Shown here piece by piece: positions 34,901-41,984 of a DNA stretch of 64,000 nt. Each line of letters starts with the position of its first letter. The first letter of the stretch is position 1. This DNA is from Oligoflexus sp. GTDB lineage: Bacteria > Bdellovibrionota_B > Oligoflexia > Oligoflexales > Oligoflexaceae. Location: NCBI RefSeq assembly GCF_035712445.1, contig NZ_DASTAT010000097.1, positions 62,001-126,000 of the forward strand. Direction: 5' to 3'. The position numbers and the translations under genes are program-made. The notes under the pieces were generated by a model, which did no database searches, had not been told where the DNA came from, and saw only the letters and a program-made list of their open reading frames with translations.

Positions 34901-36279
34901 CAGGTGGGCGCCTCCTGATAGCGCTTCGGAAGATCGGCCACAAAAGGGAAGGAGAGCTGCGAGAAGCGGGCCGGCCCGTTGATGTGCATCGCAAAAGGCA
35001 CGGACTCGCCATAGAGCTTGATTTCCGGGGAATCCAGCCAGGCGCTGAAGGCTTTGAATTCATCAATGCCGAGCACGGACATGAGTTCGCCGAAGGGCAG
35101 ATCCTTCGGATGAATGTTAAAACGGAACGGGGCTTCCTTGGTGAAGCCGATGAAACCCGAGCCCTGGGCCAGCGTCGCCTTGTCCTTTTTCACCAGGGCG
35201 TCTTCAAAGGTCATGCCCTGCTCGGTGATGTTGAAGTCGAGCTGTGAATTGAGCAGTTTAAAGCCGAAGAGTTTCGCGCCTTGCGATTCGCCTTTGCCAT
35301 CCAGGCGCCAGGACGGTGCGCGCGCTTCATCGAAAGGAATGTGCAGCTGCAGCTCCGTCGATCCGAAAATGCGCCCTTCCGTTTGGTCGATCGCCAGATA
35401 GCGTCCGAGTATGCCGATATCCGCCTGGCTGATCTTATTATCCACACGAATCAGAAGGCCTTTGAGCTGACGCGCATTCTTATCCTGCAGCGCGCCTTTG
35501 CGTTTTTTCAACTCCGTTTCATAAACCACGCGGGCTTCGCCGGTGGCCGTGAGGTCATCCGATTCGATCACGAATTTCTGTGAAACCAGCTGATCCTTGT
35601 CCTGCCTGAGGTCCAGCTGCAGCCTGAGATCGCGCAGAAGACTGGCGCCTTCGACTCGCAGGTTGCCACGTTTCAGCTGCAGAGCCAGATCAAACTTCTG
35701 CCAGGTGCTGAAGGTGAAGTCCACATCCAGACCTTCCAATTGCAAAGACAGGAGGTCGGGCTTGTCGGGCTTGGCGTCGGGGATTTTTACGTTGATCGTG
35801 GCATTGCCGATGCGCACGTGTTTGAGCGGCATCGGAAAATTCAAAGGCCAGTCAGGAAGTTCCGATTTTTTATTCCAGTCGGGAAACTGCTCGACTTTCA
35901 CCAGCTGTTCGATCGGCGGCAGGGGAAGACTGATACGGGGTTCATTGATTTCGAGGTCGAAGACTTCCGGCTGGCTCAGCACCAAAGCCAGAAGCGAGAC
36001 ACGCAGCTGCAGATGGGAAAGCTGGGCGAGGGTCTGCTCGGTTCCATCCGGTTTTTGATAGCGGACTTCGACGCCATAGATATCAAAGCCCGGCGGCACG
36101 AACTTGGCGTTGATCGCCTCGAATTTGACCGAGAGATGCGTATACTGTTCCAGCTTTTCATTGATCGTGCGGCGCAAGAGGCCATGAACGTATGGGTTGT
36201 CGATCAGCAAATTGCCAAGGTAGGCCAGTGCCACCAGCACACCGACTACGATCATCAGCTTTTTCAAAGCTTGAAACAC
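31954..36279 (-). CDS. tamB: Translocation and assembly module protein TamB (AsmA-like, DUF490)
   Basis: A 1441-residue protein anchored by one N-terminal membrane helix (about 7-26). An AsmA-like beginning (DIYGVEVRYQKPDG, LLALVLSQPEVFDLEINEPRISLP) is followed by a very long beta-rich repetitive body that would form a periplasm-spanning groove. The C-terminal DUF490 domain is shown by NLDILILISTGRIP, SINELVSFFAAF and the closing strands FDLKFRFGFD. It bridges the inner membrane to TamA and is implicated in phospholipid transport and barrel assembly. The order tamB then tamA is the reverse of E. coli. The GTG start has only a weak ribosome binding site. An ExeA-type ATPase gene lies 73 bases upstream. 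Confidence 0.9.
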   Translation of the reverse strand: MFQALKKLMIVVGVLVALAYLGNLLIDNPYVHGLLRRTINEKLEQYTHLSVKFEAINAKFVPPGFDIYGVEVRYQKPDGTEQTLAQLSHLQLRVSLLALVLSQPEVFDLEINEPRISLPLPPIEQLVKVEQFPDWNKKSELPDWPLNFPMPLKHVRIGNATINVKIPDAKPDKPDLLSLQLEGLDVDFTFSTWQKFDLALQLKRGNLRVEGASLLRDLRLQLDLRQDKDQLVSQKFVIESDDLTATGEARVVYETELKKRKGALQDKNARQLKGLLIRVDNKISQADIGILGRYLAIDQTEGRIFGSTELQLHIPFDEARAPSWRLDGKGESQGAKLFGFKLLNSQLDFNITEQGMTFEDALVKKDKATLAQGSGFIGFTKEAPFRFNIHPKDLPFGELMSVLGIDEFKAFSAWLDSPEIKLYGESVPFAMHINGPARFSQLSFPFVADLPKRYQEAPTCLIQTSLLINADALTIKEGDGQCWKSLRRDQDIPAEGGSPVKLGGRFFFNNEKGMDFTVDSPGLDTALLEHFTKLPAKGVAKVQTRIKGPYNHLIIGGNASGQNLVVGGFDLKQLESSYKLDINRNLLHVDDLYAGLAERGALAVDGFEMEIAAPFNFKAQVNAQKIPSNFIAEGLKQSFQIDNLSFGFPSLRGSISGPLLQPFAWRGDLDFTVSELTLGDEELLSEAAGTISSDEKNWSLSKAYARLDQLEARATFDIQRRGGPTSREHVLHELGIRPADRVRISIKTINQNLNNYRTNEVAQEINHLTSLPYIGSFFAEQKFGGQIQLEADLEGPIDHLQGKVEGSLEQPYVWGIPISSFNLSGFVDGWKLHIPELRHSGNALVGRLNIDFGKASMPYDWYFYFNQMDIRALIGQFFAEDPRNFAYLTAEWTMQGELSNFWGSKGDLVLSRVRSKLFRNLGSRTSSVELNSDEPIKLKISPQGWLLADKRPLKLQGEYFDLSFESGNNRLPNQLDLSVHGSVKLDILKNFSNVVETARGEVLIDGYLRGALSKPDLSIKLREKRLDPFNVKDWHPVSIGLVDYGPALTSIAMDVEIKDDRVIVNKFKANKGREGSMTVSGQLSFNDSPSNASKLNIELDRMEFNRLTVPVLKSADLTLSGNLAVTGHKLPLNLSGNLEIDRLQSIGNFDLRKQIVASLYETRLSSSAAGGVEQTPFVNLDIGVVADSSITIKNKSLEAVLSADMRVRGTDVQPLLLGQIIAERGTFNYRRTFKITQAVISFDEAVSPPNPRLDIIGEATVNPYKVEVMVDGSLKTPRIQLSIDPALRDDGSPISNLDILILISTGRIPDQVNKTTAQSAESASINELVSFFAAFAEEPIEKLFDMSGQTVIREVYFDSYLPESGQRPVTRINFPIRLGENISAVLQVDDAANTKVSLEYVLHEGITVSGSLDQTTNRQTNDQKALPADSGFDLKFRFGFD

Positions 36280-36352
36280 AGTTGCTTCGATTTATAAAAG
36301 CAGCCTGGGCCGGGAGCCCACGCTGTGGTCGTTATTAGATCCTGGTCATGGT

Positions 36353-37336
36353 TCAGGATTCCTCCGGATCATGACCTCCGCCTGACTTATAGTAAAGAGA
36401 ATTCAGGTCCAGCGTGGGCGCCGCGCCTCCGCCAGATTTTCCGGTCTGCGGAGCAGGCTGCTTGCGGCGTCCGGGTGTCGGCTTCGTCGCTTTCGGCAGC
36501 TCCGTGCTCGGTTCATCAGCCAGACCCTTGGACAGGCCAAAGTATTGAGCCGCTGTCTGGATGGTCTCTGCGCTGATCACCCGCTGATCACGCAGGAAAG
36601 CTTCCATCAAGGCACCTTCCAAGAGACTTTCAATCCAGGCGAAACTGAGCGGTGCCTGCGCCATCAGATAGCTGTGCGCGTCGGCCCCGACAACTTTGGC
36701 TGGCAATCCTATCTGATCCAGACGCCAGTTCAAATAGGGAATGATGTCATTGCGCGAAAGACCCTGCATGTCGGCGCTCATTGCCAATCTATGTTGGCAG
36801 CCTTCCGTCATCTGTACGATGGCGCTGAGTCGAGTATTACCAATCAAGATGAAATTGAGATGATTCGCCGCGATGGATTGCACCTGAATCAAAGCCAAAA
36901 TTTCATCCAGCGCTTCGGGCTCTTTCAGCTTATGGGCGTCATCAATAATAACGGTCAGAATTTTTCCATGCAGGCGTGACTGCTGAAGGCGCTCCAACAC
37001 ATGACGGTTGGTGCTCGACGCCGGATCGAGTCCCAGATACTGGGCGAGTTTCGGCAGGAGCCAGCCGCTGTGCTGCTCGCTTTGAAGGAGCGAAAAGAAA
37101 GCGACATCATGTCTTTGCTGATCCATCGTGTGATAGAGCCAGCGCGCCAAGGTACTCTTACCATGACCAGGAGGAGCGGTGATCACGAAGAGCGAGGCCG
37201 CTCTTTGCAGCGTCAGAAGAAGACGCGAGCAGATGATCTGGGTCGATTCCTGCCAGTAAAGGCGGTCCAGGGCGATGGGCTCGTTCCATGGCAGGCTTTT
37301 CCAGCCCCAGAAAGCGAGAAATTTTTTACTGTCCAT
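36353..37336 (-). CDS. ExeA/GspA-type AAA ATPase
   Basis: A 327-residue P-loop ATPase: Walker A APPGHGKST (about 53-61), Walker B TVIIDDAHKL (about 129-138), a sensor asparagine in LIGNTRLSAIV, and a C-terminal helical lid (NDIIPYLNWRLDQIG). This is the ExeA/GspA/TniB layout, used to assemble secretin complexes or in transposition. The last 60 residues are a low-complexity Pro/Lys/Gly tail instead of a peptidoglycan-binding domain. No secretin, GspB or transposase gene is nearby; it lies between a REC-like/TPR gene (9 bases upstream) and tamB. A role in envelope assembly is inferred from context alone. Confidence 0.75.
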   Translation of the reverse strand: MDSKKFLAFWGWKSLPWNEPIALDRLYWQESTQIICSRLLLTLQRAASLFVITAPPGHGKSTLARWLYHTMDQQRHDVAFFSLLQSEQHSGWLLPKLAQYLGLDPASSTNRHVLERLQQSRLHGKILTVIIDDAHKLKEPEALDEILALIQVQSIAANHLNFILIGNTRLSAIVQMTEGCQHRLAMSADMQGLSRNDIIPYLNWRLDQIGLPAKVVGADAHSYLMAQAPLSFAWIESLLEGALMEAFLRDQRVISAETIQTAAQYFGLSKGLADEPSTELPKATKPTPGRRKQPAPQTGKSGGGAAPTLDLNSLYYKSGGGHDPEES

Positions 37337-37345
37337 ATCCGCCCC

Positions 37346-38293
37346 TCAGCTCGCAGCTTGTTTCCATTTATTTTGAAACTCTTCGATCAAGGGCACCTGG
37401 TGCGAGACCGCTCTTTGGAAACGATCCTTGTGGCCTTCGGCATAAAGACAGCGGGCCAAAAACTGCGACGCCTGCTTGCGGCAGTAGTCCTCGCGCACCA
37501 GGGCTTCCAACAGCGGGATGCAATCGTTGATTTGATTCAGCATCAGATGGGCCTGAATCTGATCCGCAAAGAGCATGCGGGGATTGCCGTGATTCTTACG
37601 GGTGGCCGCGATGATTTTGAGCGCGGTCTCGGGCATGGCCGCCCGCATATAGAATTCCACGAGGTTGACGATGATGCCGATGTTCCGCGGATGCTCTTTG
37701 AGTGAAGTCAGAAGGAGTTTCTCCACGGTCTTGAAGTCGGACTGTTTCATCAGGATCTGGGCCATGCAGGGCGTGACGAGAGGCTGCAGATCCGGTTCCT
37801 CTTTCAGGTTGCCGATGAGTTTGGAAAAGAGCAGGTACTGTTTTTCCAAAAAGAGCCGGCGCGCTTGATAGAGTTTACGCAGGCTGCCCTGACTCCAGCG
37901 GCGGATGAGCCATTCAAAGCTGCCGATGAAAGCTGCGGGATTCAATGGGCTCTCGACGATTTCCGGAGCGCCGATGTCTTTGATCAGAGCGGTTTCCTGC
38001 TTATGATCCTGATGCGTCACGACTATGGTCGGAGTGATGATGGCGATCGGTTCGACGATCTGAGCGCGCAAAACGAAACTCGCCGGAAGCTCGGGAGTAT
38101 CATGAATGATAAGGACCGAGCACTTGCCGCTGGAGATGGCGCGAAAAGCATCGACGATCTTCGCCGTCTTCACGGGGAAGGCCCAGTTGCGCCGCTCCAG
38201 ACGCGAGGTCACCTCCTCGGAAAACGAGGCCGGGTTTGACGAAAGCAAAGCAATTTTTTGATTGTCCCAAGATGCCTGCTGCATCTGCACCAT
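37346..38293 (-). CDS. Degenerate receiver-like / TPR-like helical protein
   Basis: A 315-residue cytoplasmic protein. Residues about 10-130 have the alternating hydrophobic strands of a response-regulator receiver (IALLSSNPASFSEEV, CSVLIIHDTPELPA, IAIITPTIVVTH). The usual acidic pair and the conserved lysine are not clear, so phosphorylation is doubtful. The C-terminal half consists of helical pairs resembling TPR repeats (VEKLLLTSLKEHPRNIGIIVNLVEFYMRAAMPETALKII). It is probably a scaffold protein. First gene of the presumed transcript with the ExeA-type ATPase, tamB and tamA. Family not recognised with certainty. Confidence 0.55.
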   Translation of the reverse strand: MVQMQQASWDNQKIALLSSNPASFSEEVTSRLERRNWAFPVKTAKIVDAFRAISSGKCSVLIIHDTPELPASFVLRAQIVEPIAIITPTIVVTHQDHKQETALIKDIGAPEIVESPLNPAAFIGSFEWLIRRWSQGSLRKLYQARRLFLEKQYLLFSKLIGNLKEEPDLQPLVTPCMAQILMKQSDFKTVEKLLLTSLKEHPRNIGIIVNLVEFYMRAAMPETALKIIAATRKNHGNPRMLFADQIQAHLMLNQINDCIPLLEALVREDYCRKQASQFLARCLYAEGHKDRFQRAVSHQVPLIEEFQNKWKQAAS

Positions 38294-38369
38294 GGTGAAA
38301 CCTGTCCATTTTGTGAGAAACCGCGCGCTTCATCCCATTATACCATTGGCCGGGTGAAGCTTGTGAGTG

Positions 38370-38398
38370 TTGACAGAGGAGGGCCTGGCCGCTAAAAG
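38370..38398 (+). promoter_or_regulatory. Candidate purD promoter
   Basis: A perfect -35 TTGACA (38370-38375) is followed after exactly 17 bases by TAAAAG (38393-38398), a 4/6 match to the -10 consensus. It lies 42 bases ahead of the purD ATG. No PurR-like operator was recognised. Confidence 0.5.
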
Positions 38399-38440
38399 TG
38401 TGGACGCATCCGCAAAAAACCCAATTGAGGAAAACATATC

Positions 38441-39745
38441 ATGAAAGTACTGCTAGTTGGCTCAGGCGCTCGCGAGCACGCTCTGGCTTGGAAATTACGT
38501 CAATCCAAGCTGGTTGATGACCTCCTCATCTGGCCAGGCTCCCCGACCATGGATCCGCTCGGCACACGCCTCGCTATGGGTTTGGACGCTGGAATGGCTG
38601 ATGTTGCCCGCCTGGCGCGGAATCAGGGCGTTGATTTTGTGGTGGTTGGTCCCGAACAGCCCCTGGCTGATGGTTTTGCGGATGCCTGTGCGGATCTGAA
38701 GCTGCCCTGCTTTGGACCCGTAGCTGCCGCGGCTCAGCTGGAATCATCCAAGGCGTTCGCCAAGGATGTGATGAAGGCGGCTGGAATTCCGACCGCAGGT
38801 TTTGCGGTGGTTCAAGGGGAAGCAGCCTGCCGTAAAACCGCAGAGCAGTATCTGGCCAACTCAGGTGGCGCAGTCATTAAAGCCAGTGGTCTGGCGTCCG
38901 GCAAGGGCGTGTTTGTCTGTAAATCCCAAGCCGACATCGATGAAGGAATTGAAAGGCTCTACCGCTCCGGTATGGCCAAGGCCGCAGAAACCGTCGTGAT
39001 CGAAGAGGTCCTGGTTGGACGCGAATGTTCCTTCTTTGTTTTCCTGGGGGCCGGGGAACCCACGCCGCTGGGCTTTGCCGTGGATCATAAACGACTGAAG
39101 GATGGGGATGAAGGTCCCAATACCGGCGGCATGGGCTGCTATACACCCGTGCCCTGGCTGCCTTCGGATGCCGGTGAAACGGTGATGAAAAAGGTGGTGC
39201 ATCCCTTGCTCGTGGAATTGACAAAACGCGGGATGAATTACACGGGCTGCCTTTACGTAGGCCTTATGTGGAGTGAAAAAGGTCCTTCTGTTGTCGAATT
39301 CAACGTCCGCCTGGGTGATCCCGAAGCCGAAGTCCTGGCGCTGCATGATAAGCGCGACTGGGCTCGGCTGATCGCGGCCAAGGTGGGTTTGATCGAGGAA
39401 AATAGGGAATTCGTAGCGGCGGCGGCCCAGAATGCGGGAGCCTCGGTATGCGTGGTGCTCGCTTCGCCCTGCTATCCTTATGGGGAAGGCGCGCCGCAGC
39501 GTTTTGAAGTGCCGCGCGATGTCTTTGAAAACGGCGCACAGGACGTTCAGGTCTTTGCAGCCGCTGTTCGGGAAGAACAGGGCCGGCTCATGACAGGTCG
39601 TGGACGGCTATTAACCGTATGTTCGCATGGCAAGGATTTTACCGAAGCCCGGCGTCATGCCTATGCGCACATTAAAAAAATCGCTGCGCACTGGCACGGG
39701 GTCCAGTATCGTCATGATATCGGATCAGGCCTCGTGGAGGGATGA
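38441..39745 (+). CDS. purD: Phosphoribosylamine-glycine ligase (GARS)
   Basis: A 434-residue ATP-grasp enzyme for the second step of purine synthesis, joining 5-phosphoribosylamine and glycine to GAR. Family marks are MKVLLVGSGAREHALAWKL at the N-terminus, VGPEQPLADG, the ATP-binding VIKASGLASGKGV, EVLVGRECSFF, DEGPNTGGMGCYTP and FNVRLGDPEAE. Length is normal. The ribosome binding site GAGGA precedes the ATG. It starts a short run with a degenerate purE homologue (3 bases on) and maf, the latter overlapping the purE-like gene. Confidence 0.96.
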   Translation: MKVLLVGSGAREHALAWKLRQSKLVDDLLIWPGSPTMDPLGTRLAMGLDAGMADVARLARNQGVDFVVVGPEQPLADGFADACADLKLPCFGPVAAAAQLESSKAFAKDVMKAAGIPTAGFAVVQGEAACRKTAEQYLANSGGAVIKASGLASGKGVFVCKSQADIDEGIERLYRSGMAKAAETVVIEEVLVGRECSFFVFLGAGEPTPLGFAVDHKRLKDGDEGPNTGGMGCYTPVPWLPSDAGETVMKKVVHPLLVELTKRGMNYTGCLYVGLMWSEKGPSVVEFNVRLGDPEAEVLALHDKRDWARLIAAKVGLIEENREFVAAAAQNAGASVCVVLASPCYPYGEGAPQRFEVPRDVFENGAQDVQVFAAAVREEQGRLMTGRGRLLTVCSHGKDFTEARRHAYAHIKKIAAHWHGVQYRHDIGSGLVEG

Positions 39746-39748
39746 GTT

Positions 39749-40222
39749 GTGCAAAAAGTTTTGATTCTGCTGGCCTCGCATGAGGACGAATCCCTGACGG
39801 CGGAAGGCCAAAAACTCTTGCGGGATTTTCGCCTTTCCTATCAATTAAGGGTGAGTTCGGCTCAGGTGTCCCCGGATTTCGTTCGGGAGATCATCGCGAG
39901 CTTTCACAAGGATGGTGGCCAGGTCATCATCTGCGTGGCCGCACCGCAGGATCAACTGGCTTCCTTGGCCTCAGCATCGAGTTCTTTGCCTGTTTTGAAT
40001 GTGCTTGTGAGTTCGCATCCTGTCAGTCTCATGACCGGAGCCGCACCTGTGGCGACGATGGGGCAAGGGGCTGAGGGTTTTACCAGAGCGGCGCTTTTCG
40101 TACTGCAGATGCTCGCGCTTCAGGATGCGGAACTTTCGCAGAATGTGCAGCGTCATCGCCACAGTCTCGCCGCGCGCGTTATCGCCGCGGATCACAAGCA
40201 TCGGGTGATTTTTGATGTCTAA
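39749..40222 (+). CDS. Degenerate PurE-like protein (AIR carboxylase fold without catalytic motifs)
   Basis: A 157-residue protein that aligns with PurE over its length, but the key elements are changed. The family SAHRTP (catalytic His) reads SAQVSP, and the AAHLPG loop reads AAPQDQL. The PurE segment between PVxGVP and the MPxGxPV stretch is shortened. The fold-conserving parts remain: GGQVIICVAA, SLPVLNVLV, and APVATMGQGAEGFTRAALFVLQMLAL. It therefore looks like a pseudoenzyme, and a functional purE is expected elsewhere. The GTG start has GGAGGG 7 bases upstream, inside the end of purD. The reading frame is intact and it overlaps maf, so it is presumably expressed. Confidence 0.72.
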   Translation: MQKVLILLASHEDESLTAEGQKLLRDFRLSYQLRVSSAQVSPDFVREIIASFHKDGGQVIICVAAPQDQLASLASASSSLPVLNVLVSSHPVSLMTGAAPVATMGQGAEGFTRAALFVLQMLALQDAELSQNVQRHRHSLAARVIAADHKHRVIFDV

Positions 40223-40838
40223 GAAAACTCAGAGTGTGTTTGAAAATTTTCCGTGGCAGCTCGTCCTTGCCAGTTCCTCACCAAGACGCCAGGAGCTTTT
40301 GCGCTACCTGGGACTCCCCTTCACCACCCGTGTGCCGGATATTGAAGAAAAACGCCGTGCCGCGGAAACGCCGCTCGATTACGTGCAACGAAATTCCCGT
40401 GAGAAGGCTCATATCATCTATCAGAGTCTGCCGCATGATCAGCCCTGGGCCGTGATCGGATCGGATACGATCGGTGTGCTGGATGATGACGTGCTGGAAA
40501 AGCCTCTGGATGCAAAGGATGCACAGAAGATGCTCGCGCGCATGTCGGGCCGTTCGCATAAGGTGCTCACGGGGCTGGCTGTGGTGTATGGCCGCGGGCC
40601 CGAAGCCAAGGTGCAGCAGCGGGTGATTGAAACGGATGTTTTTTTCAAGCAGCTCACGCCGCAGGAGATTGCCTATTACGTGGGAACGGGCGAGCCTTTG
40701 GATAAGGCCGGGTCCTATGGAATTCAGGGAATTGGTGGATTTTTAGTGGAGCGGATCAGCGGATCCTATTCCAATGTCGTCGGTCTTCCCCTGGTCGAAC
40801 TCACAGACATTCTGCGCGGCCTGCCCCTGCCCTCGTGA
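40215..40838 (+). CDS. maf: Maf-like nucleoside triphosphate pyrophosphatase
   Basis: A protein of about 207 residues with the Maf signatures LASSSPRRQELL (phosphate-binding start), VIGSDTIG, LEKPLDAKDAQ, HKVLTGL and GEPLDKAGSYGIQG. Maf proteins hydrolyse dTTP, UTP and modified pyrimidine nucleotides to monophosphates as house-cleaning enzymes and can affect cell division. The combination of SPRR and DKAGSYGIQG favours the YhdE (dTTP/UTP) group. The ATG at 40215 lies inside the end of the purE-like gene, indicating translational coupling. Confidence 0.92.
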   Translation: MSKKTQSVFENFPWQLVLASSSPRRQELLRYLGLPFTTRVPDIEEKRRAAETPLDYVQRNSREKAHIIYQSLPHDQPWAVIGSDTIGVLDDDVLEKPLDAKDAQKMLARMSGRSHKVLTGLAVVYGRGPEAKVQQRVIETDVFFKQLTPQEIAYYVGTGEPLDKAGSYGIQGIGGFLVERISGSYSNVVGLPLVELTDILRGLPLPS

Positions 40839-40949
40839 CGGAAAACCCGGCGCTGTCAGCCTTTGTCTGTCGGGTCTGTCTAAATTTTCTACAGTTTTCC
40901 TTTGGTCTTTCCAATAATTTCAATATGTTAGTATTGCGCCTTTCTGGCA

Positions 40950-40972
40950 AGGCCCTTGCAACCCAAGGGCCT
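40950..40972 (+). other. Leader hairpin ahead of the basic-tail membrane protein gene
   Basis: AGGCCCTTG (40950-40958) pairs exactly with CAAGGGCCT (40964-40972) around a 5-base loop, 43 bases before the ATG at 41016. No U-run follows. It may end the maf transcript in a factor-dependent way or act in the leader of the next gene. Confidence 0.45.
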
Positions 40973-41015
40973 GTGGAAACTGTTGCTCTTATTCTGGAAT
41001 GGAAGGACCTCTGTT

Positions 41016-41810
41016 ATGTCAAAGAAGAAAAACCCCAATCCCATGGCCAAGGCTCCCTTGCCAGTGGCGGCTCCGAAAAAAGCCGCAGCGCGGAAACCGA
41101 AAGCCAAAGTGAATAGTCAATTGAAGGCGACGATCCTCAGCGCGCCGCGCTCCATGAAGCTGGACGCTGCTCAAAGTTTTATGCGTACGACTGCTTTCAC
41201 CCTTCAAAACAAGGTAAGAACAGCCATGACGGAACTGAGCAAAGTCGAAAAATCAAGCAAGACTCCCAGCGCTCGTCTTGGTCTGAGCTATGACTCCTCG
41301 ATTCAACCGACATCGAGCAGTTCGTTTTTCTCGAACCCTTTCAATCGCTTTAAAATCGCCTTCCTGACTGTTGTCGTGGTGGGTGGTATCAGCGGTTATT
41401 TTTATTCGGATCGCGTGATTGATGGCTTCAAAAGCCTGGGTGATGCGGTGACCAACGTGTCGAGCGACAAGACCTGGGTTGAAGGCATGATGACCCAGAC
41501 TAATGGTGTTCCGGATGAAGAGAAGGACGGAACCCTTATGCCTCCGCGCATGATGGAAGAGACGGTGATGCCGGTTGCGGATGAAGCGCCCGCGGCCCAG
41601 GCGGGTGCGACGGATGTGCTCCCAACGGAACCTGTTCCGGCACCCGCTGCAGCTGTTCCTGCACCTGCGGTAGCGGCCCCTGCGGCCAAGGCTGTGGCTC
41701 CGGAAGTGAAAGCTCCGAAGGCGACCAAGGCCAAGGCGAAGAGCAAGGCCAAGGTTACGAAGGCCAAGGCGAAGACCAAGGCCAAGACGAAAAAATCCGC
41801 TCAGAAGTAA
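41016..41810 (+). CDS. Single-pass membrane protein with histone H1-like Ala/Lys-rich tail, function unknown
   Basis: A 264-residue protein. The N-terminal 100 residues are basic and polar, followed by one membrane helix (about 112-128, IAFLTVVVVGGISGYFY). A linker follows, then a Pro/Ala/Val stretch, and the tail is made of Lys-Ala repeats (KAKAKSKAKVTKAKAKTKAK) like bacterial histone H1 or AlgP proteins. Such tails bind DNA or other polyanions. Whether the tail faces the cytoplasm or periplasm cannot be told. The start ATG 41016 is supported by GGAAGG 8 bases upstream; an ORF beginning 60 bases earlier lacks such a site and spans the leader hairpin. It is followed by a strong terminator. 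Confidence 0.65.
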   Translation: MSKKKNPNPMAKAPLPVAAPKKAAARKPKAKVNSQLKATILSAPRSMKLDAAQSFMRTTAFTLQNKVRTAMTELSKVEKSSKTPSARLGLSYDSSIQPTSSSSFFSNPFNRFKIAFLTVVVVGGISGYFYSDRVIDGFKSLGDAVTNVSSDKTWVEGMMTQTNGVPDEEKDGTLMPPRMMEETVMPVADEAPAAQAGATDVLPTEPVPAPAAAVPAPAVAAPAAKAVAPEVKAPKATKAKAKSKAKVTKAKAKTKAKTKKSAQK

Positions 41811-41848
41811 TCTAGTCCTGGGACTCCTTGACTGTAAGCCTATGACCC

Positions 41849-41906
41849 GGCCGCCTTCCCGGACGCTCGCAGAATCGAGCGCCGGGGAATGCGGCCTTAA
41901 TTTTTT
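41849..41906 (+). terminator. Strong Rho-independent terminator
   Basis: GGCCGC (41849-41854) pairs with GCGGCC (41891-41896). The inner part also pairs (TTCCCGG with CCGGGGAA, CGCTCG with CGAGCG), leaving a 6-base loop. TTAATTTTTT follows directly. It lies 38 bases after the stop of the Ala/Lys-rich protein gene. Confidence 0.92.
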
Positions 41907-41927
41907 GTCCTCATTTCCACCTTTTCC

Positions 41928-41956
41928 TTATCCTTCCTTCGCAGGCCTCGTATAAT
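41928..41956 (+). promoter_or_regulatory. Candidate promoter of the MATE gene
   Basis: A perfect -10 TATAAT is present at 41951-41956, 28 bases before the preferred TTG start. The -35 region at the correct distance (TTATCC, 41928-41933) is a poor match, so the call rests on the -10 and on its place between a terminator and the gene. Confidence 0.35.
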
Positions 41957-41984
41957 CATCGTCTTGATTGCAAAGAGGTGGACT

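Noticed and set aside
36353..37336. ExeA-type ATPase as a sign of a transposon (TniB-like)
   Set aside because: No transposase, terminal repeats or target duplication nearby, and the neighbours are envelope genes in one transcript direction.
39749..40222. Calling this gene a functional purE
   Set aside because: Both catalytic motifs of PurE are replaced, so only a PurE-like fold is supported.
40835..41116. 93-codon plus-strand frame after maf
   Set aside because: It overlaps the membrane protein in another frame, spans the leader hairpin and has no start signal.
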